17,938 nucleotides of DNA from Candidatus Poribacteria bacterium (GCA_002687025.1 NYZG01000020.1:1-17938); one strand, 5' to 3'; shown: positions 1 through 7,351, counted from the first letter of the stretch. A program made the numbers and translations. Notes: generated by a model not told the origin, from the sequence alone.

Positions 1-46
1 TGTAAACGTCCATCGGTGGCGGAGGCCGGCGGCAGGGGCGCGCCTA

Positions 47-71
47 GTTCATGTCGCCTGAAATCCGGTTG
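47..71. repeat. IS630 terminal inverted repeat, left
   Basis: Imperfect inverted repeat at the end beyond the transposase 3' terminus. It matches the complement of 1176-1200 in three blocks: six of the first seven bases, then CC and GAA, then GGTTG at positions 21-25. TA (45-46) lies just outside it. Confidence 0.7.
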
Positions 72-1142
72 GCCTCTTGGCCTCGAAGTATCGGTACACG
101 CTTCGTTTGAGCTCTTTTGGTGTGGGGGTAGTGTCTACGGAATACGCCGCGCGCTTGCAGTGGAGCCAGTGTGGTTCGATGGGATTGAGCCATGGACTTC
201 TCGTTGGTAGGCGATACGGGACGATGCGGACACCATCCGAGCGATCCGACTGCGCGCGGTTGTGCTGGCGTATCCATTCGGTCAAGCGTTTGGATGTGTG
301 GAAGCCAGCGTTGTCCCAGATCACGACCAGCCACCGGCGATGGTTACGTCGGGCGTAGTCGACCAGAGACCCCAGGAAGTTCCATGTGGTCTCGCTTCGG
401 GGTTGTTCGTCCACACACTGAATGCAGATGTGCTTCTCAGGGATCGTCAGAGCGCCGTAGACGGCGACTGCCTTCTGCGGCTGGGACTTGGGTGCTTCAC
501 GTTTCGGAATGCGCGTGCGTTCGCCGCGAGGTCCGTGGGACCGTAGTCTCGGCATCGCGTATCGAGAGAACCAACTCTCGTCCTCATACATCAGTTCGAT
601 CTCGTCGCGCTGAGAGAAGCGCTTCACGACCCGTTCTATTCGCCCCTTTTTACCGCGTAGTCGGGGTCTGGACTCGTCTGCCACGCCTGCACGAGCTTCC
701 ACGAATACCCACGACGACTGAACATGTTGCGGATGCATTTGGCGCTGACGCGCGCTGCGAGGATGCCTTGCTCGTAGGCGACATCTGCGAGCGCGTCGGC
801 AGTCCATACGGGCAGGTCGACACCGTGCTGCTGGGGAGACGCGCGCGCCAGACCCAGCAACGCTTCGATGGTCTTCTCGGGCAGCGCCGCTTCCCATGGT
901 GGTCGACCTGTGCGCTTGCCAGGTCGCATCGCGTCCAGACCACTGGCGTTGAACCGCCGGATGATCCTACGCACACTCTCGGGATGCCATCCTCCGCCAC
1001 GTGCGATGTCCGCGACACGCGTGCGCTTCACAGAGGCCCAAAGAACCCGACAGCGACCGGACCACGTCCCATTCTCCGAGAGTCGACCCCGTTCGATTTC
1101 CACACGTTCCGATGCGCTCAACGGTCGAATGTATAGTGCCAT
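49..1142 (-). CDS. IS630 family transposase (two frames joined by -1 frameshift)
   Basis: This is a DDE transposase for cut-and-paste movement. The first frame (1142 or 1154 down to 636) has a helix-turn-helix region around residues 40-70 (VADIARGGGWHPESVRRII), a linker, and ends at DPDYAVKRGE. The second frame (down to 49) carries the catalytic core: first Asp in YEDESWF, second in WDNAGFH, Glu in SPWLNPIEPHW. The frames meet at five A and four G (complement of 643-651). A -1 shift there reads DPDYAVKKGRIERVV, which is the expected IS630 continuity, and gives about 365 residues, the usual length. The split could be programmed frameshifting or a disabling mutation; the slip-prone run and intact motifs favour the former. 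The upstream part of the second open frame (to 897) is a shadow of the first. Confidence 0.85.
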
Positions 1143-1175
1143 GTCCCCGACCATACATACCCAGAGAGATCGGTA

Positions 1176-1200
1176 CAACCCATCTTCTGGATTCATGCAC
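1176..1200. repeat. IS630 terminal inverted repeat, right
   Basis: Partner of the repeat at 47-71, at the end upstream of the transposase start. TA (1201-1202) lies immediately outside. The flanking TAs are the target-site duplication expected from IS630 transposition. Confidence 0.7.
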
Positions 1201-1267
1201 TAGGACGGCCGGCGTCTCCGATCTCTGTCGGCGGAGGGCCGTTCGAACGCGCCTGTCTGACGGCGCG

Positions 1268-1918
1268 CTATTCCGGCTTTGGAGGGTGCGGGATCACTCG
1301 GAGAACGGCGCGAATCTCGTCGAGCGAGAGCGCCGAGGCGCCGATGGCGTCGTACCAATCTCGCACAGCGGATCGCTGCCCCTCCGTTCGGGCCGGGTCT
1401 GCGAACGTAACCAGGTTGAGGAACGCTTCCTCGCGCGCAAATGTCCGATGGTACGGGTCTTTCATCAGCCACTGGACGAGAGGGTCGTCATCCGTCGGGA
1501 ACGCCGTGTCAATGTGGGTGTCGTACTGGCGCGTGCGGCGGTTGCTCAGGTGGAACGTCTCGTGGACGATCCACTGTTCCATCGAAATGTCCGTCTCGAA
1601 CATGCCATCGCGCGCCGCGGGCACGTAGATCCCGAACGGCAGGCGCCCGCGCGGATCGGGGCCGGCGAAGCCTTCCGGCGGGTTCGGTTCGCCGAACACG
1701 GTCGGCTTCGCGATGTCATCGCGCTCCTGGATGGCGACATCGGGCAGGAACAGGTCGGGGAACGCGCGCCTCAGCGCGGCGACTGACTGCTCGAACTCGG
1801 TTGGCGCAGCCTGCTGCCGAGGAGCCCGCGACCCGCATCCGACGGAACTCACGCCAAGCCCAAGCGTCACTGCCCCAACGACCGCCACCACAAGCAGCGC
1901 GCCGCGAGATCGCTGCAT
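1268..1918 (-). CDS. Putative lipoprotein with HExxH zinc-metallopeptidase motif
   Basis: The predicted protein has 216 residues. It starts with a basic N-terminus and a hydrophobic stretch (residues 7-27) that ends in VGC, so Cys28 could be lipidated; Ser at -3 makes the lipobox non-ideal. The core contains IVHETFH (His119, Glu120, His123), the zinc-binding and catalytic motif of zincin peptidases. A double Glu (163-164, REEAFLNLV) lies about 40 residues on, where gluzincins place the third ligand. I know no named family for it. Start 1918 was chosen because the signal-like segment begins there and AAAGG lies about nine bases upstream; an in-frame ATG at 1945 adds nine residues. It is the third gene of a minus-strand envelope group, 107 bases after its neighbour. 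Peptidase activity is an inference from the motif. Confidence 0.75.
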   Translation of the reverse strand: MQRSRGALLVVAVVGAVTLGLGVSSVGCGSRAPRQQAAPTEFEQSVAALRRAFPDLFLPDVAIQERDDIAKPTVFGEPNPPEGFAGPDPRGRLPFGIYVPAARDGMFETDISMEQWIVHETFHLSNRRTRQYDTHIDTAFPTDDDPLVQWLMKDPYHRTFAREEAFLNLVTFADPARTEGQRSAVRDWYDAIGASALSLDEIRAVLRVIPHPPKPE

Positions 1919-2025
1919 CGCCGCTCGCCTTTCGCCCGCGCGCATCACAAGCGATATAGCAGCGCGCGCGCCGCCGGAGCGCGAGCTCATGCCGACCATG
2001 CGGCTGCCGGCCTCGCCGGATGCGG

Positions 2026-3126
2026 TCAATTCAGCGGATAGGTGGGAACATCGACGTATGTGCGCCATCCCTCTTCGTATATGCGCCAGTCGCCGTCGTC
2101 GTTGACGAACTTGAGCGTTTTGATCCCCTTGTCCTGATACGTCGGGCCGCCCTCGCCTCCCTTCGCCCAGGCGGCGAATTCCTGCTGGAAGCGCATGTCC
2201 GCCTCGGCGTAGGAGCCTCGTATGCGGACGCTGGATACATCCACCTTGATTCGGCTGTAGCGCTGCACGAGGCGCTTCATGCGGGCCTTGAGCTCCGCCT
2301 TTGTGAGCGTCTCGGGGATCTCCCGGCCGTTCACGACGGTGACGCGTAGAATCGTCGCGTAGTCCGCGTACCACTCCATGTAGCCGTCGATGTCCTTGTC
2401 CTGCCACGCCTCGCGCCACGATTCCAGGATCTGGCGGAGCTTGAACTCCGTGTCCAACGGCGGGGTCTCGTCCAGCGAAACGAGCGACACGGCGCCACGT
2501 TGTTCGGCGTCGACATTCGCCGAGGCGTGTACTTCCTCGACCGGCTCCAAGACCGGCGGCTGCGGGGCCTCGACGACCGGGCCCGTAGCCACGATGTCGG
2601 CAACTCGCCATTTCTTGCCCCAGCCTTCGCGTCGCAGGTGGAAGGCGACTTCGCGGTCGTCCCAGTCGAGGGTGAGCTGCGCCACGTCCGCGCCCGCCTC
2701 ATGCGTGGCTCGCACCGGAGCCGTCACGGCGCCGGGCGGCGGGTCGGCCTCCAGGGGCTCCACGACGAGACCGTCGGTGTGGAGGTCTCGCAGTAGCGCC
2801 AGGCCGGTCTTCCACGCCTGCGCGTTCGTGTGTATCAGGTCGGTGGCCATGAGGGCGTCGTAGACCTCCTCGTCGTCGGCCTCGACGGCGGCGTTCCATC
2901 GCGCGATGAAACCATCCAACGGCTCATCCGTGGGCTGGATGAGGACGATGCCACCCCAGAGCGCGAGCGTAGCGGCGACGGCGAGCGCGCCGTAGGTCGT
3001 CCATCGCGAGGCGGGATTCGCCATCAGACGTGTCCACGCAGCACGGACCTTGGCAAGGAACGTCTCGAACGGCGACGGCGGAATGCTACTGAGCGGCGTT
3101 TGCGCGTCTACGTCGCGGCTTTCCAT
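2026..3126 (-). CDS. Membrane-anchored protein with C-terminal Cds6/NTF2-like domain
   Basis: The predicted protein has 366 residues. A short cytoplasmic N-terminus is followed by one membrane segment (about 43-63, ALAVAATLALWGGIVLI), so most of the protein should lie outside the membrane. A first soluble region (about 70-180, starting FIARWNAAVEADDEEVYDAL) looks like a diverged NTF2-like fold. The C-terminal about 120 residues fit the NTF2-like domain found at the end of L,D-transpeptidase-related Cds6 proteins: LESWREAWQDKDIDGYMEWY near the start and KTLKFVNDDGDWRIYEEGW near the end. No catalytic motif is evident; a binding or scaffold role is inferred. Start 3126 is set by AGGAG eight bases upstream. 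It begins 10 bases after the coiled-coil lipoprotein gene, so the two are almost certainly co-transcribed. Confidence 0.8.
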   Translation of the reverse strand: MESRDVDAQTPLSSIPPSPFETFLAKVRAAWTRLMANPASRWTTYGALAVAATLALWGGIVLIQPTDEPLDGFIARWNAAVEADDEEVYDALMATDLIHTNAQAWKTGLALLRDLHTDGLVVEPLEADPPPGAVTAPVRATHEAGADVAQLTLDWDDREVAFHLRREGWGKKWRVADIVATGPVVEAPQPPVLEPVEEVHASANVDAEQRGAVSLVSLDETPPLDTEFKLRQILESWREAWQDKDIDGYMEWYADYATILRVTVVNGREIPETLTKAELKARMKRLVQRYSRIKVDVSSVRIRGSYAEADMRFQQEFAAWAKGGEGGPTYQDKGIKTLKFVNDDGDWRIYEEGWRTYVDVPTYPLN

Positions 3127-3136
3127 GCGCGCTCTC

Positions 3137-4390
3137 CTAGCGGTCGGTGAACTGAGGGACTTCGTCGTAGTAACGCCACTCCTCGCGGACGATGCGCCAT
3201 TCGGCGCCACTTCGCGCCCAGAACGCCTTGCGCACCCAGAAGTCGTATAGGGCGCCCGCGCCGTCGCGTCTGCGGTACGGCAACTCCGCCACGACGTGCG
3301 CTCCCTCCGCGCGGGTGGCGGACCTCGCGACGCCCTCCCACACCGTCGGGTCGCTCGCCCTGATGGCGTCGAGTAGCTGGGAGTGCGTGATCCGCGTTCG
3401 CTGTTCCTGGCCTGCTCGGACGGATATGCGCTCGCCGTTGGCGTCGGCGTGATAGAACGCCAGGTGGCGCGTCATGTCGGCGCGCTCCCAGGCGGACTTC
3501 CATTGCTTAAGGGTGGGGCTGGCGCTCAGTACCTCCTCGGGCGAGATTGTCGGGGCAGGGGGTCGGCCTTCGGCGCGGGCCTTCGCCAGCGCCTGGTCGC
3601 GCGCCCTTTCGCGGCCGGCCGCCTGCATACGATCGGTATACGCCTGCGCGAGCTCGCGCGCCCGGCGGGTCTCGGCAAGCGCTTCGGCTTCGCGCCGTCT
3701 GGTCTCGTCCATCGACGCGGCGGCCCCTTGCACCTGCTGGGCGAGAACGGCGACCTGGCGCTCGGTGTCCAGCTGATGCGCCCGCGCCTGGTCGAGTATG
3801 CCGGTCATCTCTCGGATGCTCTGTCGCGAGGCTGCCAGGTCTCGCTCCAGCTCTTGGGCGCGTCTCTCGGCCGCTGCTTTCTGGCCGACGATGTCCTTGG
3901 CGTTCGACTGGAAGCCGTCGAGTTGGTCGCGAAGCAGGCGGAGGTCCGACCGGATCGCCTCGGCCGCCCGGCGCGTGCTCGCCGCCTCGGCTCGCGCCGA
4001 CGCCAGCTCGGCCGCGTCGTCGTCGTGTTTCTGCGCTTCCTCGCGTATGAGCCGTTGATATGCGTCCGACTGCGCGTCGAGGGCGATGGCGTTCTCAGCC
4101 TGTACGCGGACCTCCTGCGCCGCGGCGTGAGCGGCAACGCCGTCCTCGTCGTCGAGAGCGCGTTTCGCCGAGGCGAGCTTGACCTCCGCAGCGGAAAGCG
4201 CGGTCTTCGCGGCGAGCGAGAGATCCTGAGCCCGGGCCCGTTCGACACTCAGCTCCGCGACGCGTATGGCGTCCTCGATCTCCGATGGGTACAGCGTCCC
4301 CACGCCGGCGCTACATCCGAGCATGCCTACGACAATGCCGGCAACGGCGACGACTGACGGCCAACCCAAAGCGTGGCGTAACCGGCGCAT
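3137..4390 (-). CDS. Coiled-coil lipoprotein with DUF4398-like N-terminus and Cds6/NTF2-like C-terminus
   Basis: The predicted protein has 417 residues. Residues 1-26 are a lipoprotein signal (hydrophobic 12-24, then MLGC, with Cys26 as the lipid site). Next comes an Ala/Glu/Arg-rich helical stretch (about 36-110) resembling DUF4398, then a long coiled coil to about residue 275. The C-terminal about 120 residues form an NTF2/Cds6-like domain (LKQWKSAWERADMTRHLAFY; ending EWRIVREEWRYYDEVPQF), related to the end of the next gene's product. The layout suggests an envelope protein with a coiled-coil stalk. Start 4390 has GGAGG nine bases upstream. It is the first gene of the minus-strand group and is divergent from the EF-G-like gene. 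Cellular role unknown. Confidence 0.82.
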   Translation of the reverse strand: MRRLRHALGWPSVVAVAGIVVGMLGCSAGVGTLYPSEIEDAIRVAELSVERARAQDLSLAAKTALSAAEVKLASAKRALDDEDGVAAHAAAQEVRVQAENAIALDAQSDAYQRLIREEAQKHDDDAAELASARAEAASTRRAAEAIRSDLRLLRDQLDGFQSNAKDIVGQKAAAERRAQELERDLAASRQSIREMTGILDQARAHQLDTERQVAVLAQQVQGAAASMDETRRREAEALAETRRARELAQAYTDRMQAAGRERARDQALAKARAEGRPPAPTISPEEVLSASPTLKQWKSAWERADMTRHLAFYHADANGERISVRAGQEQRTRITHSQLLDAIRASDPTVWEGVARSATRAEGAHVVAELPYRRRDGAGALYDFWVRKAFWARSGAEWRIVREEWRYYDEVPQFTDR

Positions 4391-4453
4391 GGCTCCCTAC
4401 CTCCGAACCGAAAACGCGGGCGATCGCTGACACCTGTGGACCCGTTGGTCACA

Positions 4454-4481
4454 CCTATACCTTAACGCAACGGTGGCCCAA
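4454..4481 (-). promoter_or_regulatory. Weak candidate promoter for the envelope operon
   Basis: Read on the minus strand: TTGGGC, 16 bases, TATAGG, about 64 bases upstream of the start at 4390. Only the TTG and TATA cores fit the sigma-70 consensus, so this is tentative. Confidence 0.3.
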
Positions 4482-4623
4482 ACGCCGTGAAGAGCCGGAT
4501 AAGAGTGTGTTAACCGGGCTGAGGTCGCTGTCGCGGACAGCCGCGGATCGCGCCCTCACGGGACGCCCGACGCGTCGCCCTGGACGGCGCCTGGACAGAG
4601 AGCGCGAATCGCCCGGAACGCCT

Positions 4624-4652
4624 TTGACACGGGGCTTTGCGTGTCTTACAAT
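4624..4652 (+). promoter_or_regulatory. Strong sigma-70-type promoter for the EF-G-like gene
   Basis: TTGACA (4624-4629, perfect -35), 17 bases, TACAAT (4647-4652, five of six). Transcription would start near 4659, leaving a leader of about 86 bases before the ATG at 4746. It is the best promoter match I see in the window. Confidence 0.75.
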
Positions 4653-4745
4653 GCCGTTCAATGCGGCCGAGTCGGCGCGTTGTCTCGCTGCTCGGGAGCT
4701 TCCCACCGACGTTCCGTTCGCGTGTGTATAGGGAGCCGGATTCCG

Positions 4746-6815
4746 ATGAAACAGTATCAGACAGATGCCATCCGAAACATCGCCGCCGTGGCTCACGCGG
4801 ACGTCGGCAAGACATCGCTCATCGAGGCGATGCTCTACCACGCCGGCGCCATTCATAAAATGGGAAGCGTAAACGAGGGCGATACGGTCTCCGACTATGA
4901 CCCCGACGAGGTCGAGAGGAAGACAACACTTGCGGTGACCCCCTGCGTGGCCGAATGGAAGGACCACAAGCTCAATCTGCTCGACACGCCGGGCTATGAA
5001 GACTTCTACGGCGAGGTAGAGAGCGCGTTGCGAGTTGTCGAGGGCGCGCTGGTCCTGATCGACGGTGAGCGAGGCGTCGAGGGCGGGACCGAGAAGGTGT
5101 GGGCGCTCGTCAAGAAGTACGAAACGCCATGCGCCATCGTCGTGAACCGGATGGACGGCGAGCAGGCGGAGTCGCAGAAGGCCCTGGCGACGGTCGAGGA
5201 GATCCTAGAGACGACGGCGCTGCCACTCAATCTGCCCATCGGCGGCGGACAGGCGTTCGAGGGCGTCGTCGACCTGCTTACGATGCGCGCTCTCACCTAC
5301 GGCGCCGACGGCAAAACCGTCACCGAGGGCGACATCCCAGACGATCTGGCCGGGCTCGCTGAAGAGGCGCGGGAAGCGCTCGTGGAGGCGGCTGCGGAGA
5401 GCGACGAGGAACTACTCGACAAGTACTTCGAAGACGGCGAACTCTCGGATGCCGAGGTCGCCCGCGGACTGAAGACGGGGATTCGCGAAGGACTCATCGT
5501 CCCGGCGTTGCACGTGGCCGCTGAAAAGGGCGTCGGCGTGAGCGCGGTGCTCGACTTCATCACGGCATGCCTCCCATCGCCGGCCGACGTGCCTGTCAAG
5601 GCGGCGGTCAACGGCGAAGAGACGGAGATCGAGGCCGACGCCGATGGGCCTCTCGCGGCGTTTGTGTACAAGACGATCTTCGACCCGTACGCCGGGCGGC
5701 TGTCGCTCTTCCGCGTCTACTCGGGCTCCCTCGGCGTCGAGAACGTGCAGAACACCACGCGCGCCGCGTCTGAACGCGTGGGCAAGGTGGCGCACAGACA
5801 GGGGGGCCAGGATGTCGACGCGTCGGTCATCGTCGCGGGCGACTTCGGGGCGGTGGCGAAGCTTGCCGATACGGCTACGGGTGACACTCTGGCGCGCGCC
5901 GAGGCGCCGATCCACCTGCCACCCGTCGAGTTCCCACGACCCGCGTATTCCCGCGCGGTCTTCCCCGAGCGGGAAGGCGACGACGACCGCCTGAGCACGG
6001 CGCTGTCCCGCCTGGCGGAAGAAGACCCGACGCTGCACGTCACGCGGAACAATGAGACGGATCAGACGCTGCTCGAGGGCCTGGGAGACCAGCACCTGAC
6101 GATGGCGCTGGCCAAGGCGAAGCGGAAGTTCAACGCCAACGCGCGGCTCGACCTCCCCAAGATCGCGTACCGCGAGACGATCACCAAGACGGTCAAGGAA
6201 GTCGACTACACCCATCGGAAACAGACCGGTGGCGCCGGGCAGTACGCCAAGGTCGTCATCACGATGGAGCCGACGGCTCGGGGCGACGGATACGAGTTCG
6301 TCGACAAGATCTTCGGCGGCGCCATCGACCAGCAATTCCGGCCGAGCGTCGACAAGGGCGTCAAGCAGGCCATGGCGGAAGGCGTCATCGCCGGATACCC
6401 GATGGTGGACTTCCGCGTGACCCTCGTGGACGGCAAGACGCACCCGGTGGACTCGAAGGACATCGCCTTCCAAACCGCTGGGCGCGGCGCGTTCCGCGAG
6501 GCCGCGGCGAAAGCCGGAGCCGTGCTGCTCGAGCCGATCATGTCCGTGAACATCCTCGTGCCCGAGGAGATGATGGGCGACGTCATCGGTGACATGAACG
6601 GACGCCGAGGGCGTGTCATGGGTATGGAGCAGGTCGGACGTCGGCAGGTGATCCAGGCCACCGTGCCGCTGGCGGAGATGTCGCGCTACCAGACGGACCT
6701 GAAGTCCATGACGAGCGCGCGCGGCTCCTACACGATGGAACTCTCCCACTACGAGGCGGTTCCGGGCGACGTGCAGGAGAAGATCGTCGCGATGAACGAG
6801 GCCGAGGAAGAATAG
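4746..6815 (+). CDS. fusA: Elongation factor G-like GTPase (EF-G2/FusA2 type)
   Basis: The predicted protein has 689 residues, full length for EF-G, with the GTPase domain first, then domains II to V. The P-loop is AHADVGKT (16-23), the G3 motif DTPGY (80-84) and the G4 motif NRMD (134-137). Domain IV shows GGAGQYAKVVI and domain V MNGRRGRVMGMEQVG. Two departures from canonical EF-G stand out: the catalytic His of DTPGH is Tyr, and the switch-I RGITI is replaced by RKTTLAV. Both point to the EF-G-2/FusA2 paralogue class, as in Thermus EF-G-2, rather than the main translocase, so the main fusA is probably elsewhere. Start 4746 was chosen over in-frame upstream starts because the promoter -10 box lies at 4647 and GGGAG precedes this ATG by about 10 bases. 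It appears monocistronic and ends at a hairpin. Confidence 0.92.
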   Translation: MKQYQTDAIRNIAAVAHADVGKTSLIEAMLYHAGAIHKMGSVNEGDTVSDYDPDEVERKTTLAVTPCVAEWKDHKLNLLDTPGYEDFYGEVESALRVVEGALVLIDGERGVEGGTEKVWALVKKYETPCAIVVNRMDGEQAESQKALATVEEILETTALPLNLPIGGGQAFEGVVDLLTMRALTYGADGKTVTEGDIPDDLAGLAEEAREALVEAAAESDEELLDKYFEDGELSDAEVARGLKTGIREGLIVPALHVAAEKGVGVSAVLDFITACLPSPADVPVKAAVNGEETEIEADADGPLAAFVYKTIFDPYAGRLSLFRVYSGSLGVENVQNTTRAASERVGKVAHRQGGQDVDASVIVAGDFGAVAKLADTATGDTLARAEAPIHLPPVEFPRPAYSRAVFPEREGDDDRLSTALSRLAEEDPTLHVTRNNETDQTLLEGLGDQHLTMALAKAKRKFNANARLDLPKIAYRETITKTVKEVDYTHRKQTGGAGQYAKVVITMEPTARGDGYEFVDKIFGGAIDQQFRPSVDKGVKQAMAEGVIAGYPMVDFRVTLVDGKTHPVDSKDIAFQTAGRGAFREAAAKAGAVLLEPIMSVNILVPEEMMGDVIGDMNGRRGRVMGMEQVGRRQVIQATVPLAEMSRYQTDLKSMTSARGSYTMELSHYEAVPGDVQEKIVAMNEAEEE

Positions 6816-6818
6816 ACG

Positions 6819-6842
6819 CCTACGGACGGCCCCGTCCGTAGG
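6819..6842. terminator. Perfect hairpin between the convergent EF-G-like and toxin genes
   Basis: The 11-base arms CCTACGGACGG (6819-6829) and CCGTCCGTAGG (6832-6842) are perfectly complementary with two bases between, just 3 bases past the EF-G-like stop. No T run follows on either strand, so simple intrinsic termination is uncertain. The symmetry would suit both converging transcripts. The toxin stop codon (6820-6822) lies inside the arm. Confidence 0.55.
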
Positions 6843-7056
6843 ATGAAGGCCGCTGCCGCGTGATTCCACCTGGGTCCCGCCGCCCGCGCGGATGGCCCAG
6901 GCGGGCCAGATTACTGGTGATCATGGCGACGATCTTCTGGCTGATCTCGGCGCGCATGCCATCCGCCTGAACGACGAGCGCTGGTCGCCGCTCGGCCGTG
7001 CGCACGTCAGAATGAGGAAACAGCACGAGGACGACATCGCCACGTTCATAGGGCAT
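6820..7056 (-). CDS. MazF/PemK-type toxin, C-terminally truncated
   Basis: The predicted protein has 78 residues. The first 60 match the N-terminal half of MazF/PemK mRNA interferases: GDVVLVLFPHSD (6-17), RRPALVV (conserved Arg), and KIVAMITSNLARLGHP, where the family keeps its second catalytic Ser/Thr. From the GHP on, the frame reads unrelated Arg-rich sequence and stops inside the terminal hairpin of the neighbouring gene. The next frame still reads SRGSGLHPTDGAV, resembling the family's SGL...DSVV segment, so a frameshift plus 3' loss is likely; the family is normally about 110 residues. Start 7056 overlaps the antitoxin 3' end by 11 bases, the usual coupled arrangement. Probably inactive, but not proven. 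Confidence 0.7.
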   Translation of the reverse strand: MPYERGDVVLVLFPHSDVRTAERRPALVVQADGMRAEISQKIVAMITSNLARLGHPRGRRDPGGITRQRPSSYGRGRP

Positions 7057-7276
7057 CGTAGGCATCCATCTCTGGACGGTCCCAGTCCTCGGCGAAGGCG
7101 CCAAAGCGCGGCCGGAGATCGGCGACCTGCTGTTCGTGGATTCCGCGCGCGCGCAGGTCCACCCGGTCGCTCACATCAATGAACGTCACTATCACCTTCG
7201 CCTCGGCCACGTCGTCCGGCAACTCCAACAGCTCGACCTTGCCGTCGCGGTAGACCCCTTCCACGGATTTCATCAT
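7046..7276 (-). CDS. Antitoxin partner of the MazF/PemK-type toxin
   Basis: The predicted protein has 76 residues. The N-terminal half (SVEGVYRDGKVELLEL, then KVIVTFID) is the short beta-rich DNA-binding part seen in antitoxins of the DUF104/AF2212-like and MazE-like type. The C-terminus FAEDWDRPEMDAYDAL is a recurring toxin-binding tail of antitoxins paired with PemK-like toxins. Start 7276 has AGGGGG about eight bases upstream; 7273 and 7294 are in-frame alternatives. It lies just upstream of, and overlaps, the toxin gene. Autorepression of the pair is expected from the family, and an inverted repeat just upstream (7297-7314) is a possible operator. The antitoxin looks intact although the toxin does not. 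Confidence 0.8.
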   Translation of the reverse strand: MMKSVEGVYRDGKVELLELPDDVAEAKVIVTFIDVSDRVDLRARGIHEQQVADLRPRFGAFAEDWDRPEMDAYDAL

Positions 7277-7296
7277 CGGCCGTGCCCCCTTCATGC

Positions 7297-7314
7297 GGCA
7301 GGGCATCACCTGCC
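7297..7314. promoter_or_regulatory. Inverted repeat upstream of the antitoxin, possible operator
   Basis: GGCAGG (7297-7302) and CCTGCC (7309-7314) form a perfect 6-base inverted repeat with a 6-base spacer, 20-38 bases upstream of the antitoxin start. The position suits an autoregulatory operator; this is inferred from layout only. Confidence 0.3.
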
Positions 7315-7351
7315 GTGCATGTTTGCGTCACCGAGGCACAGATCAGCCGCG

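Larger units (their letters stand above)
47..1200 (-). mobile_element. IS630-type insertion sequence, complete
   Basis: This is a complete 1154-bp element, the normal size for the IS630 (Tc1/mariner-like) family. It carries only a transposase, read on the minus strand. Both ends are bounded by the dinucleotide TA (45-46 and 1201-1202), and each TA lies in a CTAG, the target reported for IS630. The terminal 25 bases form imperfect inverted repeats: 47-71 against the complement of 1200-1176 match at 16 of 25 positions, starting GTTCATG versus GTGCATG. Removing the element and one TA would restore the palindrome CCTAGG as the empty site. The transposase stop codon (49-51) lies inside the left repeat. 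The element sits 65-70 bases past the stop of the lipoprotein gene ending at 1268, so it breaks no gene visible here. Confidence 0.85.
4391..4745. other. Divergent intergenic region between envelope operon and EF-G-like gene
   Basis: These 355 bases show no convincing gene on either strand. They hold a strong promoter for the rightward gene (4624-4652) and a weak candidate for the leftward operon (4454-4481). A perfect 6-bp hairpin with a three-base loop (GCTGTC at 4527-4532, GACAGC at 4536-4541) lies between them. The stretch 4660-4745 would be the untranslated leader of the EF-G-like mRNA. I see no tRNA or recognisable riboswitch here. Confidence 0.6.

Noticed and set aside
1919..2611. Long N-terminal extension of the metallopeptidase-like frame (about 230 residues upstream of the start at 1918)
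   Set aside because: It is Arg/Gly-rich sequence in another frame of the 366-residue gene; the signal-like segment and ribosome-binding site place the start at 1918.
4641..4745. Earlier in-frame start for the EF-G-like protein
   Set aside because: This ATG-less or GTG extension overlaps the promoter -10 box and the family N-terminus fits the ATG at 4746.
5412..6869. Open frame of 485 codons on the minus strand
   Set aside because: It is antisense to the EF-G-like gene, has Arg/His/Val-rich composition typical of shadow frames in GC-rich DNA, and no recognisable domain.
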